A DNA stretch of 64,000 nt from Rhynchopus euleeides (taxonomy: Eukaryota; Euglenozoa; Diplonemea; Diplonemida; Diplonemidae), in assembly GCA_963210315.1 (NCBI GenBank), contig OY723321.1:186001-250000 (forward strand), written 5' to 3'. The notes under the pieces were generated by a model that had not been told where the DNA came from, did no database searches, and saw nothing but the letters and a program-made list of their open reading frames with translations. Of this stretch, positions 44,976-55,727 are shown in pieces; the first letter of the stretch is position 1, and each line of letters opens with the position of its first letter. The translations under genes were made by a program, and so were the position numbers.

Positions 44976-45489
44976 ACTGCCTCAAGGGTCTCACCTCAGA
45001 AGGCAGTCCTCAGCCACGCCCCCTCCCCTCCAGACCTGCTTCCGGCGGCGAGATGCCGCGCGCCTTGGTGTGAGCAGGTCTCACGACACAAGAATCTTCG
45101 GGGGGGTTGCCGGTGCTGGCTATTTCACGCCCAACTGTGTATAAAGGGATGGGATGGGGGACGATGGGTAAGATGGGGGGAGAAGAGAGACACCCACGCA
45201 GCGAAGCGCCGTGGTGGTGTTGGGGGGGGGGGGGGAACTGGTGGCCTTTATTGCGATGTGTGGTGTGTGTGGCGCCACCTGCGGGAGGGTATCAATGCAT
45301 ATGTGGGAGGGATGTGTGCTGCACGCCACAGTTGGAGCGGTGGAGGGGGTGCGGATGACATGCCAGCGGGGGGGGGGAGATATCCCCCAAGGGTGGTGTG
45401 GGAGGATGGGGGAGGAGGCGCGTGCCACATCCAACTTCGGATAGTCCCCCCCCCTCCCCCTCCCCCTCCCCACCCCCAGCATATTTCTG
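44976..45489. other. Spacer
   Basis: G runs at 45220-45234 and 45370-45378 and a CCCCCTCCCC tract at 45447-45475. No coding region supported. Confidence 0.5.
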
Positions 45490-46857
45490 CTACTGCACAC
45501 CCGCTTCCTGCAGGGCTGAGGCAACAACCACAAGCATGGCAGCGATAACCGCCTTGCGGGTAGCCCTGTGCCGAGTCAGCGACCCTGGCGGCAACACATG
45601 CCTCGACGGAGCGGCAGCCATCGGCTCCCCGACCGCCGCCTGCCGGGTCGGGAGACCAGATTCATAGGCCCTGAGGGCACGCTCGCGGATGGCCATCCTC
45701 TCTTTGCGACGTACATCTGCAACCTCTGTGGCGCTCCGCGCCTGCACCACCTCCACTTCCCCCCGCTTCGCCTGCGACACCGACGCGGCGCCCGTGGCGA
45801 GGTAGATCAGCTCGGGCACACGGGGCAGCCTGTCTGCCGCGGCACGCCGCCGCTGCCCCGCCACCCAGTCCCCCAGGTGGTCCGCCTGGGGTCTGTACTT
45901 CATGCGGTTCTCCAGCAGCCGCACCTTCTGCTCCGTGAACCCAGGCTCGTTCATGATTGCTGCAATCCGCGCCTCATTCACCGAGACGGGGCGCTGCCGC
46001 CGTGGGGGCGCTGCGGATCGCCCCGGTTGCTCGTCAGCAGGAGGGGGTGTCTGATCCTGAACCGGGGAGGCCTCTTCAGGCTCGGAGGGTGCGCTGCCTT
46101 GCTCCGGCGTGGGGGCGGATTCGTCACGCACGTCGGAGCCGAACGCATGGTCAGCCATGCCCTCGCTGGCGGTGTCGGGGGCAAAGGATGCGTCAGCGCT
46201 GCCGTCCTCCTCCAGCATGGCCAGCATGCGCTGCTCGTGTGGAGTCAGCTGTGGTGCGACGCGTTTGCGCTTCCGCCCCGTGTCCCCAGTGCCCCGCGCA
46301 CCTGAAGGAGTGGCGGTGTCCGGCACCGACAAACGGGGAGGCGGGGCCCCCTCGCTGCTGGAGTCCTCGATCCCCGTGACGCGCCTCCGCTTGCGTGTCG
46401 CCTCCCCCTCGCCCCGCCCCCGCTTCTTCTCCTTGCGGTCCTTCTTCTCCTTCCTGCTCTTCTTCTCCTTCTTCGGCTTCTTCTCCTTGCGGTTGCGCTG
46501 CGACGAGTCGCCCGAAGCATACCCGCAGCGGATCCCCAAGATCCTCGAATGCTCTTCGGGCTCCATCACAAAGGCATCCCCCTTGTCGGCACGCGGGAAG
46601 GGATAGACCTGCACGTTGAGATCCAGCAGGCACCGCTTATCTAGCGGGTCCACCAGGGCGAGCTCATAGAGGTACAGCGGGTCAGAGCGGCGCTTCCGCT
46701 TCACAGGCTCGAGCCACTGCACCCTGTCGCCATCCCCAGCCACATAGCGCCCCAGGTAGAACTCACCCTCCTCAGCCATCACAGCGATTGTCTGCCCATC
46801 CGTCAGCACCGCGTCGGTGTAATCAGGGCCGTCGTCATCGTTGTGTGAGGAAGGCAT
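45490..46857 (-). CDS. Basic protein with N-terminal small beta-domain and Lys/Arg-Glu repeats, unknown
   Basis: 455 residues from ATG 46857. Residues ~15-95 look like a Tudor/SH3-like small beta barrel or BAH-like fold (GQTIAVMAEEGEFYLGRYV ... RVQWLEPV ... YLYELALVDP). A long run of KKEKKSRKEKKDRKEKKRG-type repeats (about residues 125-150) follows, then an acidic/Pro-rich linker and a C-terminal helical segment. The end (KAVIAAMLVVVASALQEAG) is hydrophobic. The start was chosen because the upstream frame is Pro/His-rich leader-like sequence with no domain. A nuclear or chromatin-associated role would fit the layout but is inference. Confidence 0.7.
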   Translation of the reverse strand: MPSSHNDDDGPDYTDAVLTDGQTIAVMAEEGEFYLGRYVAGDGDRVQWLEPVKRKRRSDPLYLYELALVDPLDKRCLLDLNVQVYPFPRADKGDAFVMEPEEHSRILGIRCGYASGDSSQRNRKEKKPKKEKKSRKEKKDRKEKKRGRGEGEATRKRRRVTGIEDSSSEGAPPPRLSVPDTATPSGARGTGDTGRKRKRVAPQLTPHEQRMLAMLEEDGSADASFAPDTASEGMADHAFGSDVRDESAPTPEQGSAPSEPEEASPVQDQTPPPADEQPGRSAAPPRRQRPVSVNEARIAAIMNEPGFTEQKVRLLENRMKYRPQADHLGDWVAGQRRRAAADRLPRVPELIYLATGAASVSQAKRGEVEVVQARSATEVADVRRKERMAIRERALRAYESGLPTRQAAVGEPMAAAPSRHVLPPGSLTRHRATRKAVIAAMLVVVASALQEAGVQ

Positions 46858-47418
46858 CGTGCCAGGCACTCCGCAATAGCATCGGGTGTCTACCCCCCCA
46901 CCTCCTAGGGCAGATACGAAGGGGCTCGGGGGTGGGGTGGCTGGGTGAGCTGGCTTGCTGCAAGGGTGAGAGAAGCGGGTGTGGGGGGAGGGGGGTGTTG
47001 GGGAGGGGGTGGGCTCGTTGCTGGGCAGAAGGATCCGGACCTGCTGAAAGAAGAAGACACGTGCATCGGGCGCACACTGAAAGGCTTTGGGCAAAAGGAG
47101 TATATCCGCAGGGCATCGAAAGATAAGGCACGGGGGGAGTGGGGGGACAAAGCGCGCATGCTTCCACCTACCCACATCGAAGTGGTTTGGAGAAGAGAAA
47201 CACACGACACCCTGTCTCGCGGCACAATATGGGCGGGGCACAGGCATGCGTGTGGAAACACGAGGCGCCTCGAAACACTATCTCCCCCAACACAGCTTTG
47301 CTGCACAACAACCCGCACATCGCCTTGCGAAAGCAAGAAGATGCGCGCAACAGGGATTTTCGGCTTTTCGTGAGCCCCGCTTCTAACGGGGAGGGTAGGG
47401 CAAGCCCTCGTGCCATTT
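46858..47418. other. Spacer
   Basis: Intergenic between two minus-strand genes. A G-rich patch at about 46980-47010. Frames on both strands are shadow-like. Confidence 0.5.
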
Positions 47419-50400
47419 TCAGAGAAACGTGGCCCGCATCGAGGCCTGCATCTCCTCCCCCTGCCTCTGCAGCATCATCGACAGGGCGGCGCGTGCGAGG
47501 GATGACGACGTCGCAGCGGCGTCGCCGCAGGGGCGCCCCGCAGCTGCAGCCCTCCCCTCCTGCTGCCTGCCGCTGCTGCTGCTGCTGGCTTTGTAGGGAT
47601 GCTTCCTTGCTGCTGCAGGGGCGGAGCCACCTCCCCGATAGCCGGACCCAGGCAGGGGGGCCAGGCGGCGGTGCGGCTGCTTCGGCTGGGGGACACTGGC
47701 GTGCCGCCCGCCGCCACCGCCACCCACACCCCCCAGGCGCTGATGTTGCTTCGGGCGGTGCTCCAGCGGGGCAAGGGTGCGTGGCACCGCGGCAGCCTGC
47801 CGTTGCTGCGTCTGCCGCCACGGCGCATCCGCCGGAACCCCCCTGCCCCTGCCCCTGCTGCCCGGCAGCGGCAGCGGCGCAGGCAGAGGCGTGCACCCTG
47901 CGTGCTGCTGGGGCACCCCCGCCACGCCACGCCCAGCGCTGGGCACCCCAGGAGGCACCCCCGCCGCCACCGTGACTGCGGGGCCCAGCCGGACACGCTT
48001 CGTCTGCCCACCACCCCGCCGCACCCCGCCCTCCCGCTTGGGGACGACGCGCGCGCGGTGGGCAGCGAGAAGCAGGCACCCCACCCCACCGCACGGCGGC
48101 TGCGCCGCCGCCGCCGCCACCCCCACCTCCATCTCCACACCCCCCACCGGGGCAAACCTGACCCTCGACGCCGCGCCAGCGCCACCCGCAGCGGGGCGTG
48201 CCGCACGGTGTGCTGCGGGGCCTCCCCTTGACACCCCCGACACGCCACCGCCACGCCCAACACTAACACCACCTGGGAGGGGCACGGGCCTGCCCGTTGC
48301 AGCCGCCGCCGCGCCGTGCTCTGCGAAGTGGCGGAGGAAGAGGAGCGGGGGTTGCAGCGGTGACGTCCCTCCCCCCTCGCCCACACTGGCCTGGCAGAGC
48401 AGGGCAAGGTAGGGGTGGCTGCGCACGGCACACCGTGCTGCGGAGAACGCCAAGAGCTTCGTGAAGTAGCGCCGGCGCACCCCAACCGCTGCGAATTGGG
48501 CCATCCCCTGCTGCAGGCGGTGGGCCAGGCCACGGCGGTGCCGACCCCGTCTCACATAGCGGCCCCACCGGAGGTAGGCGTTGCGCATGAGGTGCCAGGC
48601 TGAGCCGATCAGGATGACGCTGAGCTGTTTTCCCAACACAATCCTCCGGAATGTGAAGGCGCGCCACACCGCAAAGGCGTGGCGATAGACCACCATACCC
48701 ACCGTCCGCAGGATGAGGTAGCGGACCTGGCTGGGCATCATGGGCGGGTGCGCCGCTTGGTGCATCAGCTTCCCGAGGCAGAACCCCGCCTCCTTCGCGA
48801 GGAAGCCGCGGTTCACAGCCTCACGCCTTTGCGCCAGCATGGAGGCGGAGAGGAACTTCCTCTGATGTGCTTCGGAACCCCACAGCCGGGCCCTCTCGGC
48901 AGACTCATGGGTTGCGTTCAGCACAACCGCAGCCGCACGCCTCCGGAGGTCTTGGAGATAGCCATCCGCCTGCCTGCAGAAATCTCCCCTCTGGGAGAAC
49001 AGCCCACCTGAGTCAAACCCGGACATCAGGCACAGCTCCTGCACCCCGCGCTGCTGTTTGATATGCCTCCGCGTGAGCCTCAAAGCGACCCGCCTGCACA
49101 CCGCCTCCTCCGCCGACAGCACACCCCGCGCAGAGGACTCGCACAGCTCGGCAACCCCCCGCAGGGATTCCTCCTCCACCTCCGAGACACACCCCCGCCT
49201 CGCCTCAAGCCAGGCAATACCCCTCTGCCCGATGTGGAAACCCCTCAGCAGCAGCCAGGTCTGGCGGGGCCAGCAGGCCTCCTCTATGAACCACCTCTCG
49301 TTAGACTCCGCGGTGAAAAGGCGGGTTGAGCCTTCGGAGGCAACACAAGACTGCCTCTCGTGGTATTGCGCGATGCCCCACGCGACCTCACCCTCCACCT
49401 CGAAGCTGCGGACAAAGCTCTCCCTCTCCGAGACGTCACGCCTGCAGGAGGACTCCGCTGCGCAGAGCTCACCTCTCTGCAGGCTGTGGTAGGCCTGCTG
49501 GACGTAGGATTTATACCGCGCTGTCTCGGCGAAACACCCCGATTCGGCAATCGCCAATGCCGAGGTCGCCTCCCCTCCGGCAATGCCTCGCCGCGCCCCG
49601 GCCTCCTCCAGGAGGAGGCGCGGGATGTGGAATCCGGAGTGGAGGAGGTGTGTGCGGGAGGCACGCTCCTCCTGCAGCGTGGCGTGTCTTGAGGAGGCTT
49701 CGAGGATGTCCTCCCGGGCCCCTTCGAAGCGGAGGCGGATGGCGTGTCGCGCGGCGTGCTCCAGGGAGGTGATGGAGGCGGGGGTCCACCACCACTGCGC
49801 GCGGTCCGCCCGCCCCTCCCCGCGGGCCCGCTCCTCTGCGACGAGGAGGAGGTCGTAGACGCGCAGCTCCGAGCAGTGGCGGGTGGTCTCCAGCACGGCA
49901 TCTTCGAGCTGCTTCACCTCGGTGGCGAGGCGCTGCTCGGAGGACTGTTTCATCTGCCGGAGGGCCGCGGCATGCTGCTGCTGCTGCTGCTGCTGGCTCC
50001 CGCTCCCCCGCCGCTGCTGCGGGTGGGCCGGGGGGTCCGGGAGGGCGGCAACCCCTCCCTGCAGCAGCTCCACATCCTCGAGATGCCTCTCGTCGAGCTC
50101 CCTCTCCACCCGCATCGTCTCCTCCACCCCGCTGATAAACTCCGCAGTCCCCCCCGGTGCCTCCCCCCCGGCAGAGACAGCAGCTGCAGCGGCGCTGCGC
50201 GCCGCCTTCTCCTTCGCGAGGCGGCGGTGCAGCTGCAGCACGCACGCCAGACGCGCCAGCTCATGCCGCAACGCCACCTCTGCGGCGGGGGCTTCGCCCC
50301 CGCCGCCCTCGGTGAGGGGCGCGGGGGGGCGCGGAGCGGCTGCAGCATCCGTGAGGGGCATGCGGTGGGCGCAGTGCGCCAGAGCCTGCAGGGCTGCCTG

Positions 50401-51009
50401 CGGCAGGGGTGGGGTGGCGGAGGCACCGGAGGTGGCAGCCCAGTGGAGCCAGGCCCAGTGGTCCACCAGGCGTGCCGTCATGACGTGCCCTGCGTGGTGC
50501 GCGATGTCTGATGCGGTCTGCCCAGGGTTGGGCCCGGTGGTGGAGGAGGGTGACGGGGCGTCGGTGAGGAGTGGGTCAGCCCCATGCCTGAGGAGGAGAT
50601 AAGCCACCTCGGTGTGATCGCAGAATGCGGCGACCATCAGTGGGGTCCGCCCGGCGGAGGTGCGGGCGTCGACATCCGCCCCCGCCTCCAGCAGGGAGTG
50701 GGTGATGTGCGAGTTCCCCCCCTTGGCGCCGAAGTGCAGCGCCCGCCACCCCTCCGCGTCTAGCGGGTTGTTCACAGTGGAGGCATCGGGTGCGATGATT
50801 TGGATCAGCCCCTTCCACAGAGCGGGCTTGCGCTTCGCGCCCCCCCCACCTCCGGCAGCACGGCTGCCGGCGCCCTTCGCAGGTGGGGCTTCGCCGGATG
50901 CGGGTGTGGGTGCTGGGTCCGATCCGCGGCGCACCGTGTAGAGGCTGTTGCGCACCCGGTCCCACCGGCTAGCGGTGGGGGCTGGCATTCCCCACCCCGC
51001 ACCCCCCAC
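47419..51009 (-). CDS. Ankyrin-repeat / coiled-coil / Trp-repeat protein, 1,196 residues
   Basis: Single open frame from ATG 51009 (alternative 50988). Ankyrin repeats occupy about residues 85-190 (EGWRALHFGAKGGNSHITHS, AGRTPLMVAAFCDHTEVAYL). A long Glu/Arg/Ala-rich helical region spans ~225-760, including a Gln run (~345). Near residues 780-880 are repeats with aromatic spacing, HAFAVWRAFTFRR, NAYLRWGRYVRR, RRYFTKLLAFSAAR, resembling SFI1-type or W-repeat motifs of cytoskeletal proteins. The C-terminal ~300 residues are Gly/Ala/Pro/Arg-rich. A centrin-binding or cytoskeletal role is a guess from the W-repeats. Low-complexity parts could hide frame-preserving introns. Confidence 0.75.
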   Translation of the reverse strand: MGGAGWGMPAPTASRWDRVRNSLYTVRRGSDPAPTPASGEAPPAKGAGSRAAGGGGGAKRKPALWKGLIQIIAPDASTVNNPLDAEGWRALHFGAKGGNSHITHSLLEAGADVDARTSAGRTPLMVAAFCDHTEVAYLLLRHGADPLLTDAPSPSSTTGPNPGQTASDIAHHAGHVMTARLVDHWAWLHWAATSGASATPPLPQAALQALAHCAHRMPLTDAAAAPRPPAPLTEGGGGEAPAAEVALRHELARLACVLQLHRRLAKEKAARSAAAAAVSAGGEAPGGTAEFISGVEETMRVERELDERHLEDVELLQGGVAALPDPPAHPQQRRGSGSQQQQQQQHAAALRQMKQSSEQRLATEVKQLEDAVLETTRHCSELRVYDLLLVAEERARGEGRADRAQWWWTPASITSLEHAARHAIRLRFEGAREDILEASSRHATLQEERASRTHLLHSGFHIPRLLLEEAGARRGIAGGEATSALAIAESGCFAETARYKSYVQQAYHSLQRGELCAAESSCRRDVSERESFVRSFEVEGEVAWGIAQYHERQSCVASEGSTRLFTAESNERWFIEEACWPRQTWLLLRGFHIGQRGIAWLEARRGCVSEVEEESLRGVAELCESSARGVLSAEEAVCRRVALRLTRRHIKQQRGVQELCLMSGFDSGGLFSQRGDFCRQADGYLQDLRRRAAAVVLNATHESAERARLWGSEAHQRKFLSASMLAQRREAVNRGFLAKEAGFCLGKLMHQAAHPPMMPSQVRYLILRTVGMVVYRHAFAVWRAFTFRRIVLGKQLSVILIGSAWHLMRNAYLRWGRYVRRGRHRRGLAHRLQQGMAQFAAVGVRRRYFTKLLAFSAARCAVRSHPYLALLCQASVGEGGGTSPLQPPLLFLRHFAEHGAAAAATGRPVPLPGGVSVGRGGGVSGVSRGGPAAHRAARPAAGGAGAASRVRFAPVGGVEMEVGVAAAAAQPPCGGVGCLLLAAHRARVVPKREGGVRRGGGQTKRVRLGPAVTVAAGVPPGVPSAGRGVAGVPQQHAGCTPLPAPLPLPGSRGRGRGVPADAPWRQTQQRQAAAVPRTLAPLEHRPKQHQRLGGVGGGGGGRHASVPQPKQPHRRLAPLPGSGYRGGGSAPAAARKHPYKASSSSSGRQQEGRAAAAGRPCGDAAATSSSLARAALSMMLQRQGEEMQASMRATFL

Positions 51010-51773
51010 AGCACCCAGGCCTGTTTTGCCTGAGGAGGCCCCTGCCGCATGTGCTAGGGGGGTGGGGGGGTGGGTTACGCCATTGCCGGGCAGGGGGTGG
51101 GGGGTTGGGTGTGGTGGTCAGTTCGTAGGAGGGTGTTCCTGGGGGGGTTTGTGTGGAGGAGAGGTGGGGGACGAGGCGTGTGTGTGTGGTGGCAGGCTGT
51201 CGCATTGAACAAAAACACAGAAGTGGTTTTTGGTGAGAAGCGAGATAAATGGTGGCAGCGAGGAGGGAGGGGGGGGGAAGGAGGGGGGATACGGGGGCAC
51301 GGCACACTGCGCTTGCATTTTCTTTTCCCATCCTGCGACATATCTCCTTCTCTCCGACGTGCCGATATGGCCTTTGCGCTCGGTGATGTTGAACCTACTA
51401 ATCGTCCCTCTCCCCCCCGCCCCTCCTCCCCCCCCTCCCCCCGTGTGTATCGGCAGTTGCCCACCACTTTTGACCGTCTGTTCCAAGACACCGCATCCGC
51501 TAGGCCAGGCTCGCCTGCCTTTTGATTGAAGCCTGTTTGATAGTGACTTCCCTCACCTCCCCCCACCGTCCGCAAAAGACAAAAAATCCCAACGCATGCG
51601 TCCGGAAAAGAAAATGAACTGAATAAAAAATAGAGTGATTTGCATCGCATGCAACATGAGACAGGCACGCAAGGCAGTTTGGGCATATGATTGACTTGCC
51701 GCAGATCCCTTTTTCGTTCGTTGGAACCCGCTGGAGCACATATCCCGCACTCCACCCACACTCATATGATCCC
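51010..51773. other. Spacer
   Basis: G runs at 51269-51277 and CCCCTCC tracts at 51416-51440. Nothing coding supported. The 3' end of WDR12 abuts its right edge. Confidence 0.5.
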
Positions 51774-53776
51774 TCACGCCTCATCGTCGCCAACAGTCTG
51801 GCTGTACCCGGTGAGCGTGGTAGTGCGCACGGTGGTGTCCTTCGATGCAGATGCTGCTGTGCTCTGCCGGGTGAAGGTCACTCCCAAGACACCGTCAGTG
51901 TGCATGTCATGTGTCGCGAGCGGTCTCTGTGGAGGGTGTTGGACAGGTGGGGGCTTGGGCGATAGCCGATAGGGGAGGGTGGTGGACTGTTCAACATTCT
52001 AATGGGGAAGAGAGGGGGCGGGGGTTTTGCCGGTGTTGCCGCGGTGGTGTGGCCGGAATATATAGACCCAAAATAGGCAGGTGTGTAAAGAAGTCTCTGT
52101 GACCTGTATCCGGGATGACGACTGTCCATAACAAATGCGCAGTGTATTCACTTCTACACTGTAACAGCATCGCCCAAGCGAATCACAAACGAGGCGTAAA
52201 GCCAGGAGACATACCTGCGCACGGATGTCGTAGAGGTTGAGGGCAGCATCCTCCGCACCGGTGACGAAGAGGTTGCTGGATGTGTTGCCGATGCAGCCCT
52301 TCGGGGCCCACTTCGCACAGTACACCCACCCCAAGTGCCCGGAGAAGGTGCGGATGGACCGCTTCTCACGGATGTCCCACACACGGGCCCTGTTGTCGGA
52401 GTGCCCGGTCAGGAAGAGGTTGGGGTCGCTGTGGTGCATATCAATTGCGTTGACGCTGTACTCACCGCTGTACGTCGCCTTGAAGGCGGCACGGCTGACG
52501 TCCCACACCTTGCACTGCCCGTCCTGACCGGAGGACAGCACGCTTGCGGAGTCGAGGGAGAATTTGCACGCCAGCACGGGGCGGGAGTGCCCCACCAGGG
52601 TGGCTGTCTGAATCTGATCATCCGCCACAGCAGGGTTGAAGCAGTCTGCCAGCTTGAACATCGTGAGCTGCTTGTCCCACCCCCCGGACACGACGAGTTC
52701 GCCGTTGGGGCTGAGGTCGACTGCGTCGACAGACTCCCTGTGGAGCTGGGTGAGGGAGCGCGCCACCTTCAGGCCCTCTCCGTCGCTGTAGGACCACACG
52801 CGCACGGAGCAGTCCTTCCCTGCGGACACGGCAGTGAAGGAGGGGACGTTGCGTTTCCGCCGTTTTGCGGATGACGCGGCAGAGGCGCGGCAAGGAAGGC
52901 GTGTGTTGGGCATTGCGACCAGTGCCTTGACTGCGCCCTTGTGCCCGTCGCCGACGGCGATCGTCTCGGTGCCCACGCAGAGGCGCACCCGCCTGTCGTA
53001 GCACCCCGTCACCACAATGTCCTCGTCGTCCACATCACCGAAGAAGGGTGCCGATATCGCGCTGACCCAGTCGTCGTGCGGCATCTCGTTCCCTTCCTCC
53101 ATGCTCATGCTGGGTGTGTACTCCAGTGCCAGCGTGTCATCGGTGCTGATTTGCGGCCGCGCCTTCAGGAACTTGTCGAGCCCGACGGTGATGAACCTGC
53201 GAAGAACAGAGAAGGTATCGAGGAAGTGGTGGGGGGGGGGGGGGGCGGGAGGGGGATGGGCGGTGCGAAAGAATCTGTGGCCCCTCCGCCAGCACGCAGC
53301 AACACGCAAACCCTTCCCTTCAGCCCATAATCAGCAACGGGCGGCATGCATACTCATCGTTGTAGAGGAAATCGAACGGGATGTAGTCGTCATCGCCCTT
53401 CTTCAGCAGGCGGTTCACGAGCTGTGAGGGCGGGACAAGGCGGTGGCAGGATGGCAGCACACAACGACACACACCCCTCCCCTTCTGATATGGCTGGTTC
53501 GACAGAAGCCCCAGACACACAACAAAACCCTTCTCTCTGACGATGCCTTTCCCCCCCTCATTCACTTGCAACAGGGCAAGCGCGTGATGGCCCCTCCCCT
53601 TCTCTCTCCCACCCACCCACCGGCAGGCATACGTTGCTCAACCCATTCTTCGTGGTGGTCTTCGGGACGCTGAAGGCCTGGCTCTCGTTGACCTCTTCGT
53701 CGAAGGTGTTAGTGTAGAAGCTCACCATAACTGTGGGCACGTTCGACGCACCTCCTGCTGCGGCCATCGCGTCCAT
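51774..53776 (-). CDS. WDR12: WDR12/Ytm1 ribosome-biogenesis WD40 protein, four exons
   Basis: Exons 53776-53633, 53421-53354, 53196-52215 and 51926-51774 give 448 residues. Donors are GTATGC, GTATGC and GTATGT; acceptors CACAG, CGCAG and CACAG. Residues 1-~75 form the NLE domain (VMVSFYTNTF ... PFDFLYNDEFITVGLDKFLK), followed by WD40 blades: SAGKDCSVRVWSYSD, VVSGGWDKQLTMF, SSGQDGQCKVWDVSR, TGHSDNRARVWDIREKRS, VTGAEDAALNLYDIRAQ. The last exon supplies the final blade (RPLATHDMHTDGVLGVTFTR). WDR12/Ytm1 works with Nop7/PES1 and Erb1/BOP1 in 60S pre-rRNA processing in the nucleolus. Reading past the third donor runs quickly into unrelated sequence, so the fourth exon is favoured. Confidence 0.92.
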
Positions 53777-55727
53777 TGTGCCGACGCGCCGGCTGTAGCC
53801 AGCTGTGTGTATGCGCAGGGAGGATAGGAGCCCTCCCAGCGACGCTCAACGACTCGCGATGGAACAAGCGAATCCCCAAGCCCCGTGCCCTGAGAGCGCG
53901 GCCCTCACACAGGGACTCTGTCAAGGGGATGCGGTGTGTGGAGGAGGGGGGGGCAATGGTGTGCAGCATCGTGGGCACGATATTGGGCACATTAGTGAGG
54001 GCCTGTCCTTTTGCCAGGCACGCTGTGTCACTTCCCACAGAACAAGGGGGGGGGGGGGATGGGGGGGGCTTGAGGGGCAGTGGGTCTGCAGGCACAGCAG
54101 AGTACCCCCCCTGTGCCCATGTGGGCTATTGTTGTGTGCTTATATCATACCCTAACTTTTGGGGCAGAACCGCGGAAGCGGTTCTGCGGAGAAAATAGAT
54201 GCCAATACCAACCAATTGCCACTGGGAGGGCCTTCGCTCCGTGCCAAAACTGCATCTGTTTGTCTCCCCTTTTGTGAGGCGTCTCACGTTTCAGCACTTC
54301 TGAGCGAACGCCCCCACTGTTTGTTGGCCGGTTTCTTATCTGTTCTTTGAAGGAGTGGAGAAGTGCAGAGGGAGGAGGAAGTTGATGGGGAATCGGAAAG
54401 AGTTGTCACAATAAAGTATATGGACTGGTCGTATTTTTTGGGGGGCAGGGATGGGATGCAGGCACACTCGCTGCATAAACCCCCCCCCCCCCCGTCACAA
54501 AAGAAAGGAGAAGCCGTCTCCGAAATGTGCACCAACTCCCAATGTCGCCAAGGGGGGGAGGGGTCGGGATCGAAAGCGTATGGCGAGCAAGATGTACACT
54601 TCCCCATCACAATCAACAGCGGTTCAGTCAATACATGCACCTAGTCAAGAACAACCGGTTGGTGTGTGCACAATCCGCCGGAAGGCGTTTGTTTCAGACT
54701 TGGAGCAATAAGTCGTATTGGTCCTCTCTGCTTAAGACATACGCACGTCCTGCGACACTGGCATTCTTCAGATATGTTTTGGCGTGCCGGCAACCCACCT
54801 GGGCCGCCTTCATATCTCTTTGCTGGCACATACGCATTCTTCTGTTGTGATACCGAACACCCTCCTCCCTAACCCGCAACGCCTGCCTGAGTTATTGTTG
54901 ATTTTGTCACATGTCGTACCGCCGTGTGCAACGCAAATCAACTTCAGCTCACACGCATCCATGGTCACGGAGACAGCTCGGCGTCTGCTCTTTGTGGAGG
55001 AAGGCACAGAAGCATGTCCCAGACCATCGCTTTGGCACATACTCGGAGACATCAAAGCGAAGCACATGACTTTTCACAAAGCACAGTGACACATCGACAG
55101 ATTTTCAGGGACACACAATGAGAATCTCGCTATAGGAGGAGAAATTAACCGGCCAGGAACGGCGGTGAAGGTGTGAAGGCTAAGATGAAGACACGCAAAC
55201 CCCACGCACGGCAGCTGAGAGACCAACAGAGACAGCGGCAGAAGAGCCTCACCCCCCTCCACAAAGGAATGAGCAAATATGTCGACCCCCTTCCGCTTAT
55301 AAGGCAGAACCACCCTGATCAGCAAATGCACACAAACAACCTCGTCCTGAAGAGCTCCAGACTACTTTTCGGTGAGCACACTCGTGGCACAAGGCTGTGC
55401 TCAGGAGGTGCTGTGGGGCGGCATGAAGATGGGAGGGGGGGGGGGGGGGGGCGCGTTGTCATATAAACTTTAACTTTTTGACGATTATACTCTGACACTC
55501 GGCGACTTCCCGCGATGATGGTTCCCCCCGCTCGGAACTAATGAAAAAGAATGGAGGGCCACACACCCCCGCCATGAGGCCTGCATGCGGGAAACAAAAA
55601 AGACCCCCCCCCCCACCGGTATACCCGAAGACTCCCACCCCACACACCCCCCCCGCCCCGTTGAAAAACGGGGCATCGCCGGTACTGAAAACAAACTAAA
55701 AACAACCCCCCTCCCTGTTCCCGAATG
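53777..55727. other. Spacer with a perfect hairpin
   Basis: No gene supported. Contains a perfect 10-bp stem with GGAA loop, GCAGAACCGC/GCGGTTCTGC, at 54164-54187, a G run at 54048-54068, a C run at 54480-54494 and another G run at 55434-55451. A partly conserved CAGCA(C/T)TTCTGAGCGAA word (about 54292) also occurs at 43276. Confidence 0.5.

Noticed and set aside
54164..54187. Perfect 10-bp hairpin as a possible terminator or structured RNA
   Set aside because: An isolated palindrome without a U tract or conserved context; insufficient to call an RNA gene or terminator in a eukaryotic spacer.
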